This document shows, piece after piece, positions 7,839 to 17,925 of a DNA stretch of 64,000 nt. The position numbers were made by a program, and so were the translations under genes. The stretch comes from Acidobacteria bacterium SCN 69-37 (lineage in GTDB: Bacteria > Acidobacteriota > Vicinamibacteria > Vicinamibacterales > SCN-69-37). The stretch lies in contig MEDJ01000024.1 in assembly GCA_001724025.1 (NCBI GenBank), forward strand, positions 88,225 to 152,224, written 5' to 3'. The number at the start of each line of letters is the position of its first letter. Position 1 is the stretch's first letter. The notes below the pieces were generated by a model that did no database searches, was not told where the DNA came from, and was given only the letters and a program-made list of their open reading frames with translations.

Positions 7839-9038
7839 TCAGAAGCCCGAACCGAGTGACGCGGACGCGACGTCCCGTCGCTCCGCGCGTTCACGTGTGA
7901 TGCGGGCGAGGTAGCCGCTCTGCCGGAAGGCGTCGAGCGGATCGTCCGGGAGCCCGTGAGACCGGCGCCATTCGCGAATCGCGGGGCGCACGTCGATGGC
8001 GAACGCGTCCTGCAGGCACGTTTCGGCGCGCACGATATCGGCCGCGGCCTGCGCGCGCACGAGCGTGTCGAGATCGACGAGTGCGGCTTTCGCGTAGAGC
8101 GCCTGGGCCGTGACCACGGTCTGGATCATCGCCTCGATCTTGCCCTTGAGGTTGTGACTCTGGTCCACCATGTACGCGATGTCGGCCGTGGTGCCGGTAT
8201 CCCACTCGAAGAACCGGATTTCGTGGAAGATCCGGAACGCCTGATACGGATCGATCGATCCCATCGTCAGGTCGTCATCGGCATAGCGCCTGTCGTTGAA
8301 GTGGAAGCCGCCGAGCATGTCCTCGGCCAGCAGCCACGCCACGATCTGTTCGATGTTCTGGCCCTGGTAGTGGTGCCCGGTGTCGACCAGCACCCTGGCC
8401 CGCGGGCCGGCGGCGCGGGCGAAGAGCAGCGCCATGCCCCAGTCGCCGATATCCGTGTGATAGAAGGCCGGCTCGAACGGCTTGTACTCGACGAGCAGGC
8501 GCTGGTCGCCGGCGAGCGCGTCGTGCAGGGCCCGGAGTCCCTCGTCGAACCAGTGCTTGCGTGCACGGATCGACGCGCTGCCGGGATAGTTCGATCCGTC
8601 GGCGAACCAGCAGGACAGATCGCGGCTGCCGAGCGCGTGCATGGCGGCGATGCTGTCGAGCCCGTGACGGACCGCACGCGCGCGGATCGCCGGGTCCGGG
8701 TTGCCGAGCGATCCGGACTTGTATGCCTGATCCTGGAAGAAGTTCGGGTTGATCGCGCCCGGTCGCACGCCGGCCGCGGTCGCGGCACGCTCGACGGCCG
8801 GCGCGTCTGCGGCGCCGCCTGGCAGATCCCACTGCACGTGCAGGGCGACGGTCGGGCAGGCGCCCGTGAGGGCGTGGATCTGGCCGGCATCGGCGAACTT
8901 CTCATCGAGCGTCACGGCCGCGGCCGGCTGCCGGAACACGCCGAACCTCGTGCCGGTGTCGGCAAAGCCCCAGGAGGGCAGCTCGATCCGGAAGCGATCG
9001 AGCGCGCCGAAGATCTGCTGCGTCAGGTTGTCATGCAT
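7839..9038 (-). CDS. rhaI: L-rhamnose isomerase (RhaI, Pseudomonas/Rhizobium type)
   Basis: A 399-residue xylose-isomerase-like TIM barrel that converts L-rhamnose to L-rhamnulose. Conserved stretches include WGFADTGTRFGVF near residue 25, VALHVQWDLPGG, GSNYPGSASIRARKHWF, LLVEYKPFEPAFYHTD and VLVDTGHHYQGQNIE. The acidic residues and histidines of the last two form the metal site in this family. It is the third gene of the minus-strand rha operon. An unusual 257-base gap containing a large foldback repeat separates it from the preceding rhaD gene. Confidence 0.9.
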   Translation of the reverse strand: MHDNLTQQIFGALDRFRIELPSWGFADTGTRFGVFRQPAAAVTLDEKFADAGQIHALTGACPTVALHVQWDLPGGAADAPAVERAATAAGVRPGAINPNFFQDQAYKSGSLGNPDPAIRARAVRHGLDSIAAMHALGSRDLSCWFADGSNYPGSASIRARKHWFDEGLRALHDALAGDQRLLVEYKPFEPAFYHTDIGDWGMALLFARAAGPRARVLVDTGHHYQGQNIEQIVAWLLAEDMLGGFHFNDRRYADDDLTMGSIDPYQAFRIFHEIRFFEWDTGTTADIAYMVDQSHNLKGKIEAMIQTVVTAQALYAKAALVDLDTLVRAQAAADIVRAETCLQDAFAIDVRPAIREWRRSHGLPDDPLDAFRQSGYLARITRERAERRDVASASLGSGF

Positions 9039-9060
9039 ATGCGCCCTTTCACACGGGTCG

Positions 9061-9301
9061 GTGAAACATGGAGGACATGGAGAGCATGGAGGCCGAGTTG
9101 ACGGTCGACGAGCGCGGCCGGCCTGCGGCCGGCCAGCGGCGAAGCCGCTGGTCGATGAGCAAGTGAGATTCGCGCGCGTAAGAGAGCCGGCTATCCAGAT
9201 CCCTGTTCTCTTACGCGCGCGAATCTCACTTGCTCATCACCCGCGCTCGTCGCGGTCGTACAGTCGGCTCTCCCTGCCCTCCCTGTCTCCATGTTTCATC
9301 G
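9061..9301. repeat. Large foldback (inverted repeat) element between rhaD and rhaI
   Basis: The arms 9154-9185 and 9207-9238 are a perfect 32-bp inverted repeat with a 21-base loop. The symmetry continues imperfectly outward: GTGAAACATGGAG at 9061 answers to GATGAAACATGGAG on the opposite strand at 9301, and CGACGAGCGCGG occurs on both sides. The left arm carries an extra ~36 bases that themselves contain two small palindromes. No open frame of note is present. It could be a MITE-like relic, a processing/stability hairpin in the rha mRNA, or a terminator-like attenuator; the sequence alone does not decide. Confidence 0.75.
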
Positions 9302-11521
9302 CTGAAACGCCTCTCCGAGCCCGCCGTCCACGGGAATCACGTGACCGGTGGTCCGGCTGCTCTCGTCGCCGGCCAGCCAGCAGATCGCCTGCGCGCAATC
9401 AACCGGCCGGATGGGCCGGTGCGTGATCGTACGCCGTGCGTAGTAGTCGGCCAGCTTCCCGCGCAGGTCCTCTGTCGAGTCCTGTGCGCTCCACGGGATG
9501 CCGTACTTGTCGAGCGACACGATCACGCGATCGCGGGGGAACATGGCCGATCCTGCGACGACCGTGGCCGGTGCAATCCCGTTGACGCGCACGATCGGGC
9601 CGAGCCCAACGGCGAGTTCGCGGATCAGGTGGTTCACGGCGGCCTTGCTCACGTCGTACGGTTCGCTGCCGCTCTTCGGCACGATGGCGTTGGCCGAGCT
9701 CGTCAGCACGATGCTGGCCGGCAGGCCCTGCGCCTGCATGACGACCGCGACTTCGCGCGCCAGGACGTGGTTGCCCGTGACGTTCACGTTCAGGGCCAGC
9801 GCCCACGTCGATTCGATGGGCGTCCCGGGCGGCGGCGTCGGGTAGATCGCGGCCGTGTTGACGACGATGTCGAGGCCGCCGAAGCGGAGCACGATCTCGC
9901 GCAGGCCCGCCCGGATCGTGTCGCGTGCGGTCAGATCCAGGCGGACGGCCAGCGCGGCCTCGGCCGATCCGACGGCCGCTACGTCTGCCGCCACCGCTTC
10001 GACTGCCTCGACATTCAGGTCCGCCACGACGACGTGCGCGCCCTGCGCGGCAAGGTGCCGCGCCACTTCGCGGCCGATGCCGCTGGCGGCACCGACGATC
10101 AGCGCCACGCGCCGGCTGAACGGCTTCTCGGGCGGCATCCGCTGCAGCTTGGCTTCCTCGAGCGCCCAGTACTCGATGCGGAACGCCTCGGACCGCGGGA
10201 GCGCGACGTAGTTGTGCAGGCTCGAGAAATCACCGGCCTGCGACGCGTGACGCGCCTGCGGCAGCGGGCCCGGCGCCGGCCTGTCGCCCTCGAGCGCCGT
10301 GGCGCCGGCCATCACGTGGATGGCGTTGACGAAGAACTCGGTGGTGATGCGCGCCTCGCGCTTGTCCTTCGCGAACCCGAACACCCCGAGCGTCGGGATC
10401 ACGACCACGGAAGGGTTCGAGTCGCGCAACCGCGGGGAGTCGGGCGTGGCGTGGGCCGCGTAGTAGGCCGCGTAGTCGACGCGATACTGCACCGCGCGTT
10501 CCTGGAGACGGGCCTTCAGGACGTCGATCGATTCGCCTGCCGGATCCCACGGCACGAACATCGGGCAGATGCGCGTGCGGAGGAAGTGATCCGGACAGCT
10601 CGTCCCCAGCCGGCACAGGTCCTTGGCCCACGCGCTGCCGGCGAACGCCAGCGCGTCATCCGAGCGATCCCAGTGCGCGATCGTCCGCCGGTTCGTGGAG
10701 GCGACGCCGCGCAGGAACGGCAGCAGGTCGGCCGCGACGTCGGCTGACGACGCAGGCGCCGCCACCGCGACGCCGCCGAACAGCGGTCGGCCGGAGCGGC
10801 GCGCGTGGTCGTCGACGAACTGGCCCATCTGATCGATCGTCGTGATGCTGCTCAGGTAGCACGCGCGCTGGGTGTCGCCCCAGGTGAAGAGGCCGTGTCC
10901 GCCGAGCAGGATGCCGTCGCAGCCGGGGTGATCGGCCACGGCGCGTCGCAGCATCAGCGCGAGTTCGAAGCCCGGGCGCTGCCAGGGCACCCACACGATC
11001 TGTCGGCCGTAGCGTGCGTTGAATTCCTCGAGCCTGTCGCGGCCGTTCGCGCTGGCGGCCAGGGCGATGGCCCAGTCCGGGTGCAGGTGATCGACGTGCG
11101 CGAACGGGAGGAACGCATGCAGCGGCGTGTCGATCGAGGCGGCCACGCGGCTCTGGCCGAACGCGCAGAGCGGGTACATCGCCACCATCTCGTCTTCGTG
11201 CGCTTCGCCGCGGTAGCGCGCGATCAGGCGCTCGAGCTTGTCCATGTAGAGGAGGGCGAAGCCGGACGCGCCGATCGATCGCAGGTCGCCGCCACTGCCC
11301 TTCACCGCCATCACGCGCACGGGATCGCCGGTGAACGGGTCCGGCAGATCGAACTTCGAGCTCGTGTTGCCGCCGCCGAAGTTGGTGATGCGCAGATCGG
11401 CGCCGAGCGTGTTCGATCGGTAGCGCAGCAGATCCAGCGGTCGATCGGCCAGCGGCGCGGCGTCGGCCTCCTGCCACAGATCGGCGAGAAAGCGAAGGGA
11501 TGTGGGGGACACGTCAGACAC
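9296..11521 (-). CDS. rhaD: Bifunctional rhamnulose-1-phosphate aldolase / short-chain alcohol dehydrogenase
   Basis: 741 residues in two parts. The N-terminal ~430 residues are a class II aldolase domain ([21 protein letters not shown] with metal-type histidines, [10 protein letters not shown]). The C-terminal ~270 residues are a Rossmann short-chain dehydrogenase ([30 protein letters not shown] with catalytic Tyr and Lys, PVDGG end). The family cleaves rhamnulose-1-phosphate to dihydroxyacetone phosphate and L-lactaldehyde, and the fused dehydrogenase processes the lactaldehyde. The GTG at 11521 overlaps the rhaB stop by 8 bases; GTG at 11512 is an alternative. It shares the operon with rhaB and rhaI. 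Confidence 0.9.
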   Translation of the reverse strand: MSDVSPTSLRFLADLWQEADAAPLADRPLDLLRYRSNTLGADLRITNFGGGNTSSKFDLPDPFTGDPVRVMAVKGSGGDLRSIGASGFALLYMDKLERLIARYRGEAHEDEMVAMYPLCAFGQSRVAASIDTPLHAFLPFAHVDHLHPDWAIALAASANGRDRLEEFNARYGRQIVWVPWQRPGFELALMLRRAVADHPGCDGILLGGHGLFTWGDTQRACYLSSITTIDQMGQFVDDHARRSGRPLFGGVAVAAPASSADVAADLLPFLRGVASTNRRTIAHWDRSDDALAFAGSAWAKDLCRLGTSCPDHFLRTRICPMFVPWDPAGESIDVLKARLQERAVQYRVDYAAYYAAHATPDSPRLRDSNPSVVVIPTLGVFGFAKDKREARITTEFFVNAIHVMAGATALEGDRPAPGPLPQARHASQAGDFSSLHNYVALPRSEAFRIEYWALEEAKLQRMPPEKPFSRRVALIVGAASGIGREVARHLAAQGAHVVVADLNVEAVEAVAADVAAVGSAEAALAVRLDLTARDTIRAGLREIVLRFGGLDIVVNTAAIYPTPPPGTPIESTWALALNVNVTGNHVLAREVAVVMQAQGLPASIVLTSSANAIVPKSGSEPYDVSKAAVNHLIRELAVGLGPIVRVNGIAPATVVAGSAMFPRDRVIVSLDKYGIPWSAQDSTEDLRGKLADYYARRTITHRPIRPVDCAQAICWLAGDESSRTTGHVIPVDGGLGEAFQR

Positions 11522-12971
11522 AGCGATGCTCCAGGACGTCACGAAACCTGCGATAGTGCCGCTCCCAGCGGTCCGTGTCGATCGGGTGAAAGCGCCCGGC
11601 GGGAAACGAGCGATCGATGATGGCACGCGCATCGGCCAGCGTCGCGACGTGGCCGGTGGCCAGCATCTGCACGGCGATGTTGCCGAGCGCGGTGGCTTCG
11701 ACCGGACCGGCCACGACCTCGCGGCTCGAGGCATCGGCCGTCAGCTGGTTCAGCAGTGCATTCTGCGCGCCGCCGCCGATCACGCGGATGGTGCGGATCG
11801 ACAGGCCGGTCACGGACTCGAGCCCCTCGACGACCAGACGATACTTCAAGGCCAGACTCTCGAAGATCGTGCGTGCGAACGCCGCAGGCGTGGCCGGGGG
11901 CGCCTGGCCCGTGCTGTGGCAGTACGCCGCGATGGCCGTGGTCATGCGCACCGGACTGAGGAACGCCGCATCGTCTGGATCGATGATGGCGCCGAACGGC
12001 GTGGTCGTGGCGGCCGCGGCGGCCAGGTCCTCGTACGACAGCGTGAGTCCGTCGGCGGCCCAGTCGCGGCGGCAGGCCTGCAGCAGCCACAAGCCGCCGA
12101 TGTTCTTCAGCAGGCGCGTCGTGCCGCACACGCCGCCTTCGTTCGTGACGTTCAACGCCGCACCGTCGGGCGTGATGACCGGGGCCGGCATCTCGACGCC
12201 GAGCAGGGACCACGTGCCCGAACTCAGGAACGCCGTGTGGTCTGCGGCCGCCACGGCGGCAACCGCCGACCCGGTGTCGTGGCAGGCCGGTGCCACGACG
12301 GGGATGCCCGCGTGGGAGCCGACGGCGGCCTGGATGCGACCGAGGATGGTGCCCGGCTCGACGATCGGACCGAAGATCGACGTCGGAATCCCGAGCGCGT
12401 CGATCAGATCGATGGCCCAGGTGCGGGCGTGCGCATCGACACACTGTGTGGTCGTGGCGTTCGTGTATTCGCACGCGATGCGGCCCGTCAGCCAGTAGTT
12501 GAGCAGGTCGGGCATGGTCACGAACGACGAGGCGCGATCGAGCGCGGAGGGCGCCGCATCGAGGGCCGCCGCCAGCTGGAACAGCGTGTTGAACGGCAGG
12601 AACTGCACGCCGGTGCGTTGATAGATGCGATCGCGGCCGAGTCGTGCCAGCACGCGGTCCATCACGCCGTCCGTGCGATGGTCGCGGTAGTGCCACGGCG
12701 GCTCGACGAGTTGCCCCTCGTCATCGAGCAGGGCGAAATCGCAGCCCCACGTGTCCACGCCCAGGCTGGCGAGCGGCGCGTCGGCCCGCGCAAGTCCGCG
12801 GCGCACCTCGGTCCACAGCGCGTCGACATCCCAGCGCAGCGTGCCGTCGATGCGTGCCGGCACGTTGGCGAAGCGATGGACGGGCTCGAGCGTGAGCCGG
12901 CCGTTGGACAGGTGTCCGACGATCGCGCGGCCGCTTTCCGCACCGAGGTCGAGGGCCAGGAATCGGGGCAT
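11514..12971 (-). CDS. rhaB: Rhamnulokinase
   Basis: 485-residue FGGY-family sugar kinase. The N-terminal [18 protein letters not shown] is the ATP-binding DxGxxS-type motif. Further family features are [29 protein letters not shown], the [13 protein letters not shown] phosphate-binding loop and [15 protein letters not shown]. It phosphorylates L-rhamnulose to rhamnulose-1-phosphate, the substrate of the next gene. It is the first gene of the minus-strand rha operon and is transcribed divergently from rhaM across a 279-base non-coding region that holds candidate operators. Confidence 0.92.
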   Translation of the reverse strand: MPRFLALDLGAESGRAIVGHLSNGRLTLEPVHRFANVPARIDGTLRWDVDALWTEVRRGLARADAPLASLGVDTWGCDFALLDDEGQLVEPPWHYRDHRTDGVMDRVLARLGRDRIYQRTGVQFLPFNTLFQLAAALDAAPSALDRASSFVTMPDLLNYWLTGRIACEYTNATTTQCVDAHARTWAIDLIDALGIPTSIFGPIVEPGTILGRIQAAVGSHAGIPVVAPACHDTGSAVAAVAAADHTAFLSSGTWSLLGVEMPAPVITPDGAALNVTNEGGVCGTTRLLKNIGGLWLLQACRRDWAADGLTLSYEDLAAAAATTTPFGAIIDPDDAAFLSPVRMTTAIAAYCHSTGQAPPATPAAFARTIFESLALKYRLVVEGLESVTGLSIRTIRVIGGGAQNALLNQLTADASSREVVAGPVEATALGNIAVQMLATGHVATLADARAIIDRSFPAGRFHPIDTDRWERHYRRFRDVLEHRCV

Positions 12972-13044
12972 GCCGTGTGTGTCCCGCCCGTCACGATAGG
13001 GCGTTGGCCGCCGCGATTCAACAGCATCGCGCTCGGGCCTCGTC

Positions 13045-13061
13045 GTTCACCATGGGAGAAC
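13045..13061. promoter_or_regulatory. Candidate rha operator 1
   Basis: GTTCACCATGGGAGAAC begins with the same GTTCACCA as operator 2 and has a weakly palindromic right half (GAGAAC). It lies about 74 bases upstream of the rhaB start. The role is inferred only from repetition and position. Confidence 0.35.
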
Positions 13062-13168
13062 AACGGCAATGGCGGCTGCGACGGGCAGCGAACTGCCAGG
13101 CGGCGCGGCTCGTGCGGCCAACCGCGGGGGACCGGGACAGGGTGGTGCGTGCGACAGCCGGAACAGAA

Positions 13169-13185
13169 GTTCACCACTGGTAAAC
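13169..13185. promoter_or_regulatory. Candidate rha operator 2
   Basis: GTTCACCACTGGTAAAC is a 17-base palindrome with three imperfect positions (consensus GTTYACCANTGGTRAAC). It lies 66 bases upstream of the rhaM start. It has the size and symmetry expected of a dimeric HTH operator. Confidence 0.42.
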
Positions 13186-13250
13186 AACCGGCTCGTCCGG
13201 GGCGCGGGTTGCGGCCGGGGCGCGATGCGTGCAGACTGGCGGTCCACCCG

Positions 13251-13577
13251 ATGACGCGCAAGGCCTTCCGCATGTCGGTCGATCCCGGGCAGCACGCCGA
13301 GTACGAGCGGCGGCATCGTCCCATCTGGCGCGAGCTCCAGGACGTGCTGCTCGCGCACGGCGTCCACAGCTATTCGATCTTTCTCGACGACGCGACGGGC
13401 GATCTGTTCGGGTACGTCGAGGTCGACGACGAGGCGCAGTGGACGGCGGTTGCGGAGACCGACGTTTGCCGCCGCTGGTGGCGCTTCATGCGCGACGTCA
13501 TGCCGGCCAACAGGGACGACAGTCCGGTGTCGCGGGATCTGCGCGAGGTGTTCCACCTGGCCGCGGGGCCCCGATGA
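13251..13577 (+). CDS. rhaM: L-rhamnose mutarotase
   Basis: A 108-residue protein matching the RhaM/RhaU family length and motifs: [18 protein letters not shown] at the N-terminus (catalytic-type His), [20 protein letters not shown] in the middle, and a C-terminal WWRFMRDVM. It interconverts the alpha and beta anomers of L-rhamnose, feeding the isomerase. It is the first gene of the plus-strand operon. Its TGA overlaps the ATG of the regulator gene (ATGA), indicating translational coupling. Confidence 0.9.
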   Translation: MTRKAFRMSVDPGQHAEYERRHRPIWRELQDVLLAHGVHSYSIFLDDATGDLFGYVEVDDEAQWTAVAETDVCRRWWRFMRDVMPANRDDSPVSRDLREVFHLAAGPR

Positions 13578-14725
13578 GCGGCGGTGACACCGCCCCCCGG
13601 GACCGCGACGGCTATCTCATCAAGTCGCTGGTCCACGCGGCCGACATTCTGCGGGCGTTCGAACGGCGCGGCGAACTGCTGAGCCTGCGCGATGTGATGG
13701 ACCGCACCGGGTATGGCAAGGGGATGTGCTTCCGCCTGCTGCACACGCTCCGGCACCTCGGGTTCGTGGAGCGCGTGGACCGGCGGTATCAGCTCGCGAT
13801 CGAGGTGCCGCGGCCGCGGACGTTCCGCCTCGGGTACGCCGCACAGGGGCACGACAGCTCGTTCGCCTCCGAGGTCCACGACGGGCTGGTGACCGCCGCG
13901 GCCCGCGAGCGCGTGGAACTGCGCATCGTCGACAATCGCTACAACGCGAAGACGGCCCTGAAGAATGCCGAGCAGCTCATCCGCGACCGGGTCGATCTGG
14001 TCATCGAGTTCCAGACCGACGAGGCTGCGGCGCCCGAGATCGCGTCGCGGTATCGGCAGGCCGGCATCCCCGTGATCGCGATTGACATTCCGCATCCGGG
14101 TGCGACGTACTTCGGGGCGAATAACTACGAGGCCGGTCTGATGGCGGGGCGCTGCCTCGCGCGCTGGGCGAAGCAGCACTGGCGGGGCCGGGTCGACGAG
14201 ATCCTGCTGATCGACATCGTCCGCGCGGGCACGCTGCCGGCGTCGCGGACGCGGGGCGTGCTCGCCGGGATTCGCGAGATCCTGCGCACCAGCGCCAGTG
14301 TGCCTGTCGTGACGATCGATGGGGATGGGCAGTTCAAGACGGCGCTCGAGCGCGTGCGACGGCACCTGCGGACGTCGCGGGCCACGCACGTGCTGGTGGG
14401 CGCGGCCAACGATCCGAGCGCACTGGGCGCCGGGCGCGCGTTCCAGGAAGCCGGCCGTGCCGCCTCCTGCGCCATCGTCGGGCAGAACGCGGAGCCCGAT
14501 GCGCGCGCGGAACTGCGCGCGGCGCACAGTCCGCTGGTGGCATCGGTGGCGTATTTTCCGGAGAAGTACGGAGATGGGTTGATCCGCCTGGCGATCGACC
14601 TGCTCGCCCAGCGGCGCGTGCCACCGGCGGTGTTCGTCACGCACGAACTCGTCACGCCGGCCAATGTCGATCACGTCTACCCCAACGACGCCCTGCTCGG
14701 CGTCCGGACGTTCGCGAGGTTCTGA
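13574..14725 (+). CDS. Hybrid regulator: IclR-type winged helix fused to periplasmic-sugar-binding domain
   Basis: 383 residues. Residues ~12-75 read as an IclR-type winged helix ([39 protein letters not shown], then [12 protein letters not shown]). The remainder is a ribose/rhamnose-type periplasmic-binding domain (Peripla_BP_4 like: [40 protein letters not shown]). Classical IclR proteins carry a GAF-like effector domain, and classical sugar-binding repressors (LacI) carry a LacI-type HTH, so this pairing is uncommon. There is no signal peptide, so it acts in the cytoplasm. Its place between rhaM and the rhamnosidase suggests that it senses rhamnose or rhamnulose and controls both divergent operons. 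Activator or repressor action cannot be told. Confidence 0.8.
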   Translation: MSGGDTAPRDRDGYLIKSLVHAADILRAFERRGELLSLRDVMDRTGYGKGMCFRLLHTLRHLGFVERVDRRYQLAIEVPRPRTFRLGYAAQGHDSSFASEVHDGLVTAAARERVELRIVDNRYNAKTALKNAEQLIRDRVDLVIEFQTDEAAAPEIASRYRQAGIPVIAIDIPHPGATYFGANNYEAGLMAGRCLARWAKQHWRGRVDEILLIDIVRAGTLPASRTRGVLAGIREILRTSASVPVVTIDGDGQFKTALERVRRHLRTSRATHVLVGAANDPSALGAGRAFQEAGRAASCAIVGQNAEPDARAELRAAHSPLVASVAYFPEKYGDGLIRLAIDLLAQRRVPPAVFVTHELVTPANVDHVYPNDALLGVRTFARF

Positions 14726-14728
14726 CCG

Positions 14729-17700
14729 ATGAAGAAGCTGCTGTTTGTCGTCGTGGTACTGGCCGTCGGGGCCGCCGCAGCCTGGTGGTGGCTCGCCGGT
14801 GGTCGTGCCGGGATCGACGCGGGCGCCCCGAACACGCCCACGGCGCTGACCGTCGATCATCGCGTCGATCCGCTCGGGATCGATACCGCGACGCCGCACC
14901 TCTCGTGGCAGCACCGCATCGCCACGCGCAACTGGCGCCAGGGCGCGTACCAGATTCTGGTGGCCAGCGATCCGTCGCGCCTGCACGACGGGCAGGCCGA
15001 CGTGTGGGACAGCGGCCGCACGCCGTCCGATCAGTCGCATGGGATCGGCTACGCCGGTCCGGCCCTCGAGTCGGGGCGCCGGTACTACTGGACGGTCCGC
15101 ACCTGGGACGTCGACGACGTGGCGTCGTCGTTCGCGCCGGCATCGTTCTGGGAGATGGGACTGCTGCAGCCGTCGGACTGGCAGGCGCAGTGGATTGCGA
15201 GTGACGATGCCGAAACGGCTGCCGATCGCGCCGACATCCGCTGGGTCGCCGTCAACGGGCCGGACGCGATGCGGATGCCGCTCGGAACCGAGAGCGTGTT
15301 CCGCGTCACCGTCGATCTGGCGGGGAAGCCCGCCAACGCCGCACTGTTCCTCGTGGCCCGCGGCGACTTCACGGCCACGGTCAACGGCCGCCCCGCCGGG
15401 GCGAAGACGCGCAGCTGGGTGGCGTTCGATCGCGAGGACATCACCGAGTCGCTCGTGGCCGGCACGAACGAGATCGAGGTGCGGCTGAAGACGGCGCTCG
15501 TGGCCGATGCCACGGCCCCGGCCGACGGCCGCATTCCGTCGGCGCTGGCCGGTCTGGTGAAGATCGAGCACGAGGACGGGCGAATCGAGCGATTCGCGAG
15601 CGGTCCGGCATGGCGGTCGCGCCTGAGCACGTCGTTCGACGAGCAGGACAGTGCAGTCGTGGCCGCGCTCGGCGACGGCGTGTTCCCGGATCCCGGACCG
15701 CTGCCGTCGCCCGCATCGCTGTTCCGGACGACGTTCGAGGTGTCGAAGCGCGTGCAGTCGGCGCGGCTGTACGCAACGGCGCTCGGCAGCTACCGGATGT
15801 TCCTCAACGGCACGCGTGTGGGCGAGGACGTGCTGACGCCCGAGTTCACCGACTATCGCGACCGCGTCGTCTATCAGACCTACGACGTGACGGCGCTGGT
15901 GCGCAGCGGCCGGAACGCCATCGGGGCCATGCTCGGGGATGGCTGGTTCGGCAGCGCGCTGAGCTGGTACGGCAACCGGTTCTTCTTCGGGCCGGGCCCC
16001 CTGCGGTTCATGGCCCAGCTCGACATCGTGTACACGGATGGCACGCGCGACCGGATCAGTACCGATCCCACGTGGAAGACAACGGCCTCGCCGGTGCTGC
16101 ACTCCGAGATCTATGCGGGCGAGGTGTACGACGCGCGGCGTGAGGCGGAAGGGTGGCAGACGGCGGCGTTCGACGACGCCGGCTGGAATGCCGCGGAGCC
16201 TGCGCCGGGGCCCGCCGGCACCGTCAGCGCCCAGATGACGACGCCCGTGCGCGTCACGGAGACGATCGCGCCGGTGAGTGTCACCGAGCAGGCGCCGGGT
16301 GTGTTCGTGTTCGACATGGGACAGAACATGGTCGGCTGGACCCGACTCGACGTCGACGGGCCGCGTGGCGCGCGCGTGCGCCTGCGATACGCCGAGCGGC
16401 TCGAGCCGGACGGCGCGATCTATCGCGACAACTTCCGCAACGCGAACGCCACGGGCATCTACGTGCTGAAGGGCGGCGGCCACGAGCAGTACACGCCGCT
16501 GTTCTCGTTCTACGGCTTCCGCTACGTCGAGGTCACCGGCTTCCCGGGCACGCCGACGACCGCGTCGCTGACCGGCGAGGTGGTGACGAGCGTGACGGCC
16601 GAACCAACGGGCCGGCTCGAGACCTCGAGCGATCTCGTCAACCGCTTCTGGCAGGTCGGCCTGTGGGGGCAGAAGGGCAACTTCCTCAGCGTGCCCACCG
16701 ATTGTCCGCAGCGCGACGAGCGGCTCGGATGGACGGGCGATGCCGGCGTGTTCTGGCGCACGGGCGCCTATAACTTCGACATCGAGGCGTTCACGCGCAA
16801 GTGGATGCTCGACGTGCGCGACGCGCAGTCCCCGGCCGGATCCGTCCCGAACACGGTGCCGCACGTGCCCGATCTCGGCGACGGCGCGCCCGGGTGGGGT
16901 GATGCGGTCGTCATCGTGCCGTGGACGTCGTGGATGCAGTACGGCGATCGCCGCTTCATCGACGAGAACTGGGACGCGATGGAACGATGGATGGCGTACA
17001 TCGCCGACGGCAATCCCGACTTCATCCGTCGTCAGCGTGTCGGCTGGAACTTCGGCGACTGGCTCGCCCCCGACGAGCGGACGTCGCAGGCACTGGTCGG
17101 GACCGCGTACTGGGCGCTCATCGCGGATCAGATGGCGCAGATGGCCGAAGCCACGGGGCGCGACGAGGCCGTCGGGCGGTACCGCACGCTGCACGACACG
17201 CTGCGATCGGCCTTCCAGAAGGCGTTCGTGAAGCCGGACGGGCAGGTCGACGTGGGGACGCAGACGTCGTACGTGCTCGCGCTCAACATGCGGCTGCTGC
17301 CCGAGGCCCTCGTGCCGCGTGCGGTCGAGCACCTCGTGCAGGCCATCGAGGCGCGCAACGGCCATCTGTCGACAGGCTTCCTCGGCACGCCGTTCCTGCT
17401 GTTCACGCTGGCCGATCACGGCCGTGCCGACGTGGCGTATCAGCTGTTGCTGAACGAGTCGTTCCCGTCGTGGGGCTACATGATCGCCAACGGCGCGACA
17501 ACGTGGTGGGAGCGCTGGAACAGCGATACGAGCGACCCGGCCATGAACTCGTACAACCACTACGCGTTCGGATCGGTCGTGGCCTGGGTCTATCGGTACG
17601 TGGCGGGGATCGACACGTCGGCGGCCGGTCCCGGGTTCAAGCACATCGTGATTCATCCGCACGTCGACGCACGATTGCCGCACGCGCGCGGCGAGTACGA

Positions 17701-17920
17701 CTCGGTCTACGGCACGATCGTGTCCGACTGGTCGCAGGGCGAGGACGGGCGATTCACGCTGCAGGTGACGATTCCCGCGAACACGGCGGCCAGCGTCTAT
17801 CTGCCGGCCGGCGATCAGACACAGGTCTACGAGGATGACCAGGTCGTCGAGTCCCGCCGCGACGGCGCAACGCACGTGGTCGAGATTGGATCCGGCAGCT
17901 ACGTGTTCGAGGTCCGGTAG
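14729..17920 (+). CDS. GH78 alpha-L-rhamnosidase
   Basis: A 1063-residue exported enzyme starting with a Lys-Lys plus hydrophobic signal/anchor segment (residues 1-25). Family features in order: an N-terminal fibronectin-like Bac_rhamnosid domain (GRRYYWTVRTWD), the jelly-roll domain (FRTTFEVSKRVQSARLY), and the six-hairpin catalytic domain with DCPQRDERLGWTGDA (residues 658-672), which carries the acidic catalytic/binding residues. A PRGEYDSVYGTI-like C-terminal beta domain (HARGEYDSVYGTIVSDW) follows. It should release terminal L-rhamnose from plant or bacterial glycans or glycosides. It starts three bases after the regulator stop, and pxpA follows five bases after its end. Confidence 0.92.
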   Translation: MKKLLFVVVVLAVGAAAAWWWLAGGRAGIDAGAPNTPTALTVDHRVDPLGIDTATPHLSWQHRIATRNWRQGAYQILVASDPSRLHDGQADVWDSGRTPSDQSHGIGYAGPALESGRRYYWTVRTWDVDDVASSFAPASFWEMGLLQPSDWQAQWIASDDAETAADRADIRWVAVNGPDAMRMPLGTESVFRVTVDLAGKPANAALFLVARGDFTATVNGRPAGAKTRSWVAFDREDITESLVAGTNEIEVRLKTALVADATAPADGRIPSALAGLVKIEHEDGRIERFASGPAWRSRLSTSFDEQDSAVVAALGDGVFPDPGPLPSPASLFRTTFEVSKRVQSARLYATALGSYRMFLNGTRVGEDVLTPEFTDYRDRVVYQTYDVTALVRSGRNAIGAMLGDGWFGSALSWYGNRFFFGPGPLRFMAQLDIVYTDGTRDRISTDPTWKTTASPVLHSEIYAGEVYDARREAEGWQTAAFDDAGWNAAEPAPGPAGTVSAQMTTPVRVTETIAPVSVTEQAPGVFVFDMGQNMVGWTRLDVDGPRGARVRLRYAERLEPDGAIYRDNFRNANATGIYVLKGGGHEQYTPLFSFYGFRYVEVTGFPGTPTTASLTGEVVTSVTAEPTGRLETSSDLVNRFWQVGLWGQKGNFLSVPTDCPQRDERLGWTGDAGVFWRTGAYNFDIEAFTRKWMLDVRDAQSPAGSVPNTVPHVPDLGDGAPGWGDAVVIVPWTSWMQYGDRRFIDENWDAMERWMAYIADGNPDFIRRQRVGWNFGDWLAPDERTSQALVGTAYWALIADQMAQMAEATGRDEAVGRYRTLHDTLRSAFQKAFVKPDGQVDVGTQTSYVLALNMRLLPEALVPRAVEHLVQAIEARNGHLSTGFLGTPFLLFTLADHGRADVAYQLLLNESFPSWGYMIANGATTWWERWNSDTSDPAMNSYNHYAFGSVVAWVYRYVAGIDTSAAGPGFKHIVIHPHVDARLPHARGEYDSVYGTIVSDWSQGEDGRFTLQVTIPANTAASVYLPAGDQTQVYEDDQVVESRRDGATHVVEIGSGSYVFEVR

Positions 17921-17925
17921 ATCCG

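Larger units (their letters stand above)
12972..13250. promoter_or_regulatory. Divergent rhaB/rhaM promoter region
   Basis: This 279-base gap separates two divergent operons and has no convincing gene. It contains two copies of GTTCACCA, each beginning an imperfect palindrome (13045-13061 and 13169-13185). It is the obvious site for binding by the sugar-responsive regulator encoded at 13574-14725. I could not place convincing -35/-10 pairs. Confidence 0.6.

Noticed and set aside
9061-9301. Insertion sequence
   Set aside because: No transposase frame fits within the 240-base foldback and no flanking direct repeats were seen, so only a MITE-like or regulatory element is suggested.
13370-17875. 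A 1501-codon open frame on the minus strand, opposite rhaM, the regulator and the rhamnosidase
   Set aside because: It mirrors three convincing plus-strand genes. Its translation is Arg/His/Val-rich low-information sequence with no domain; long antisense frames are expected at this GC content.
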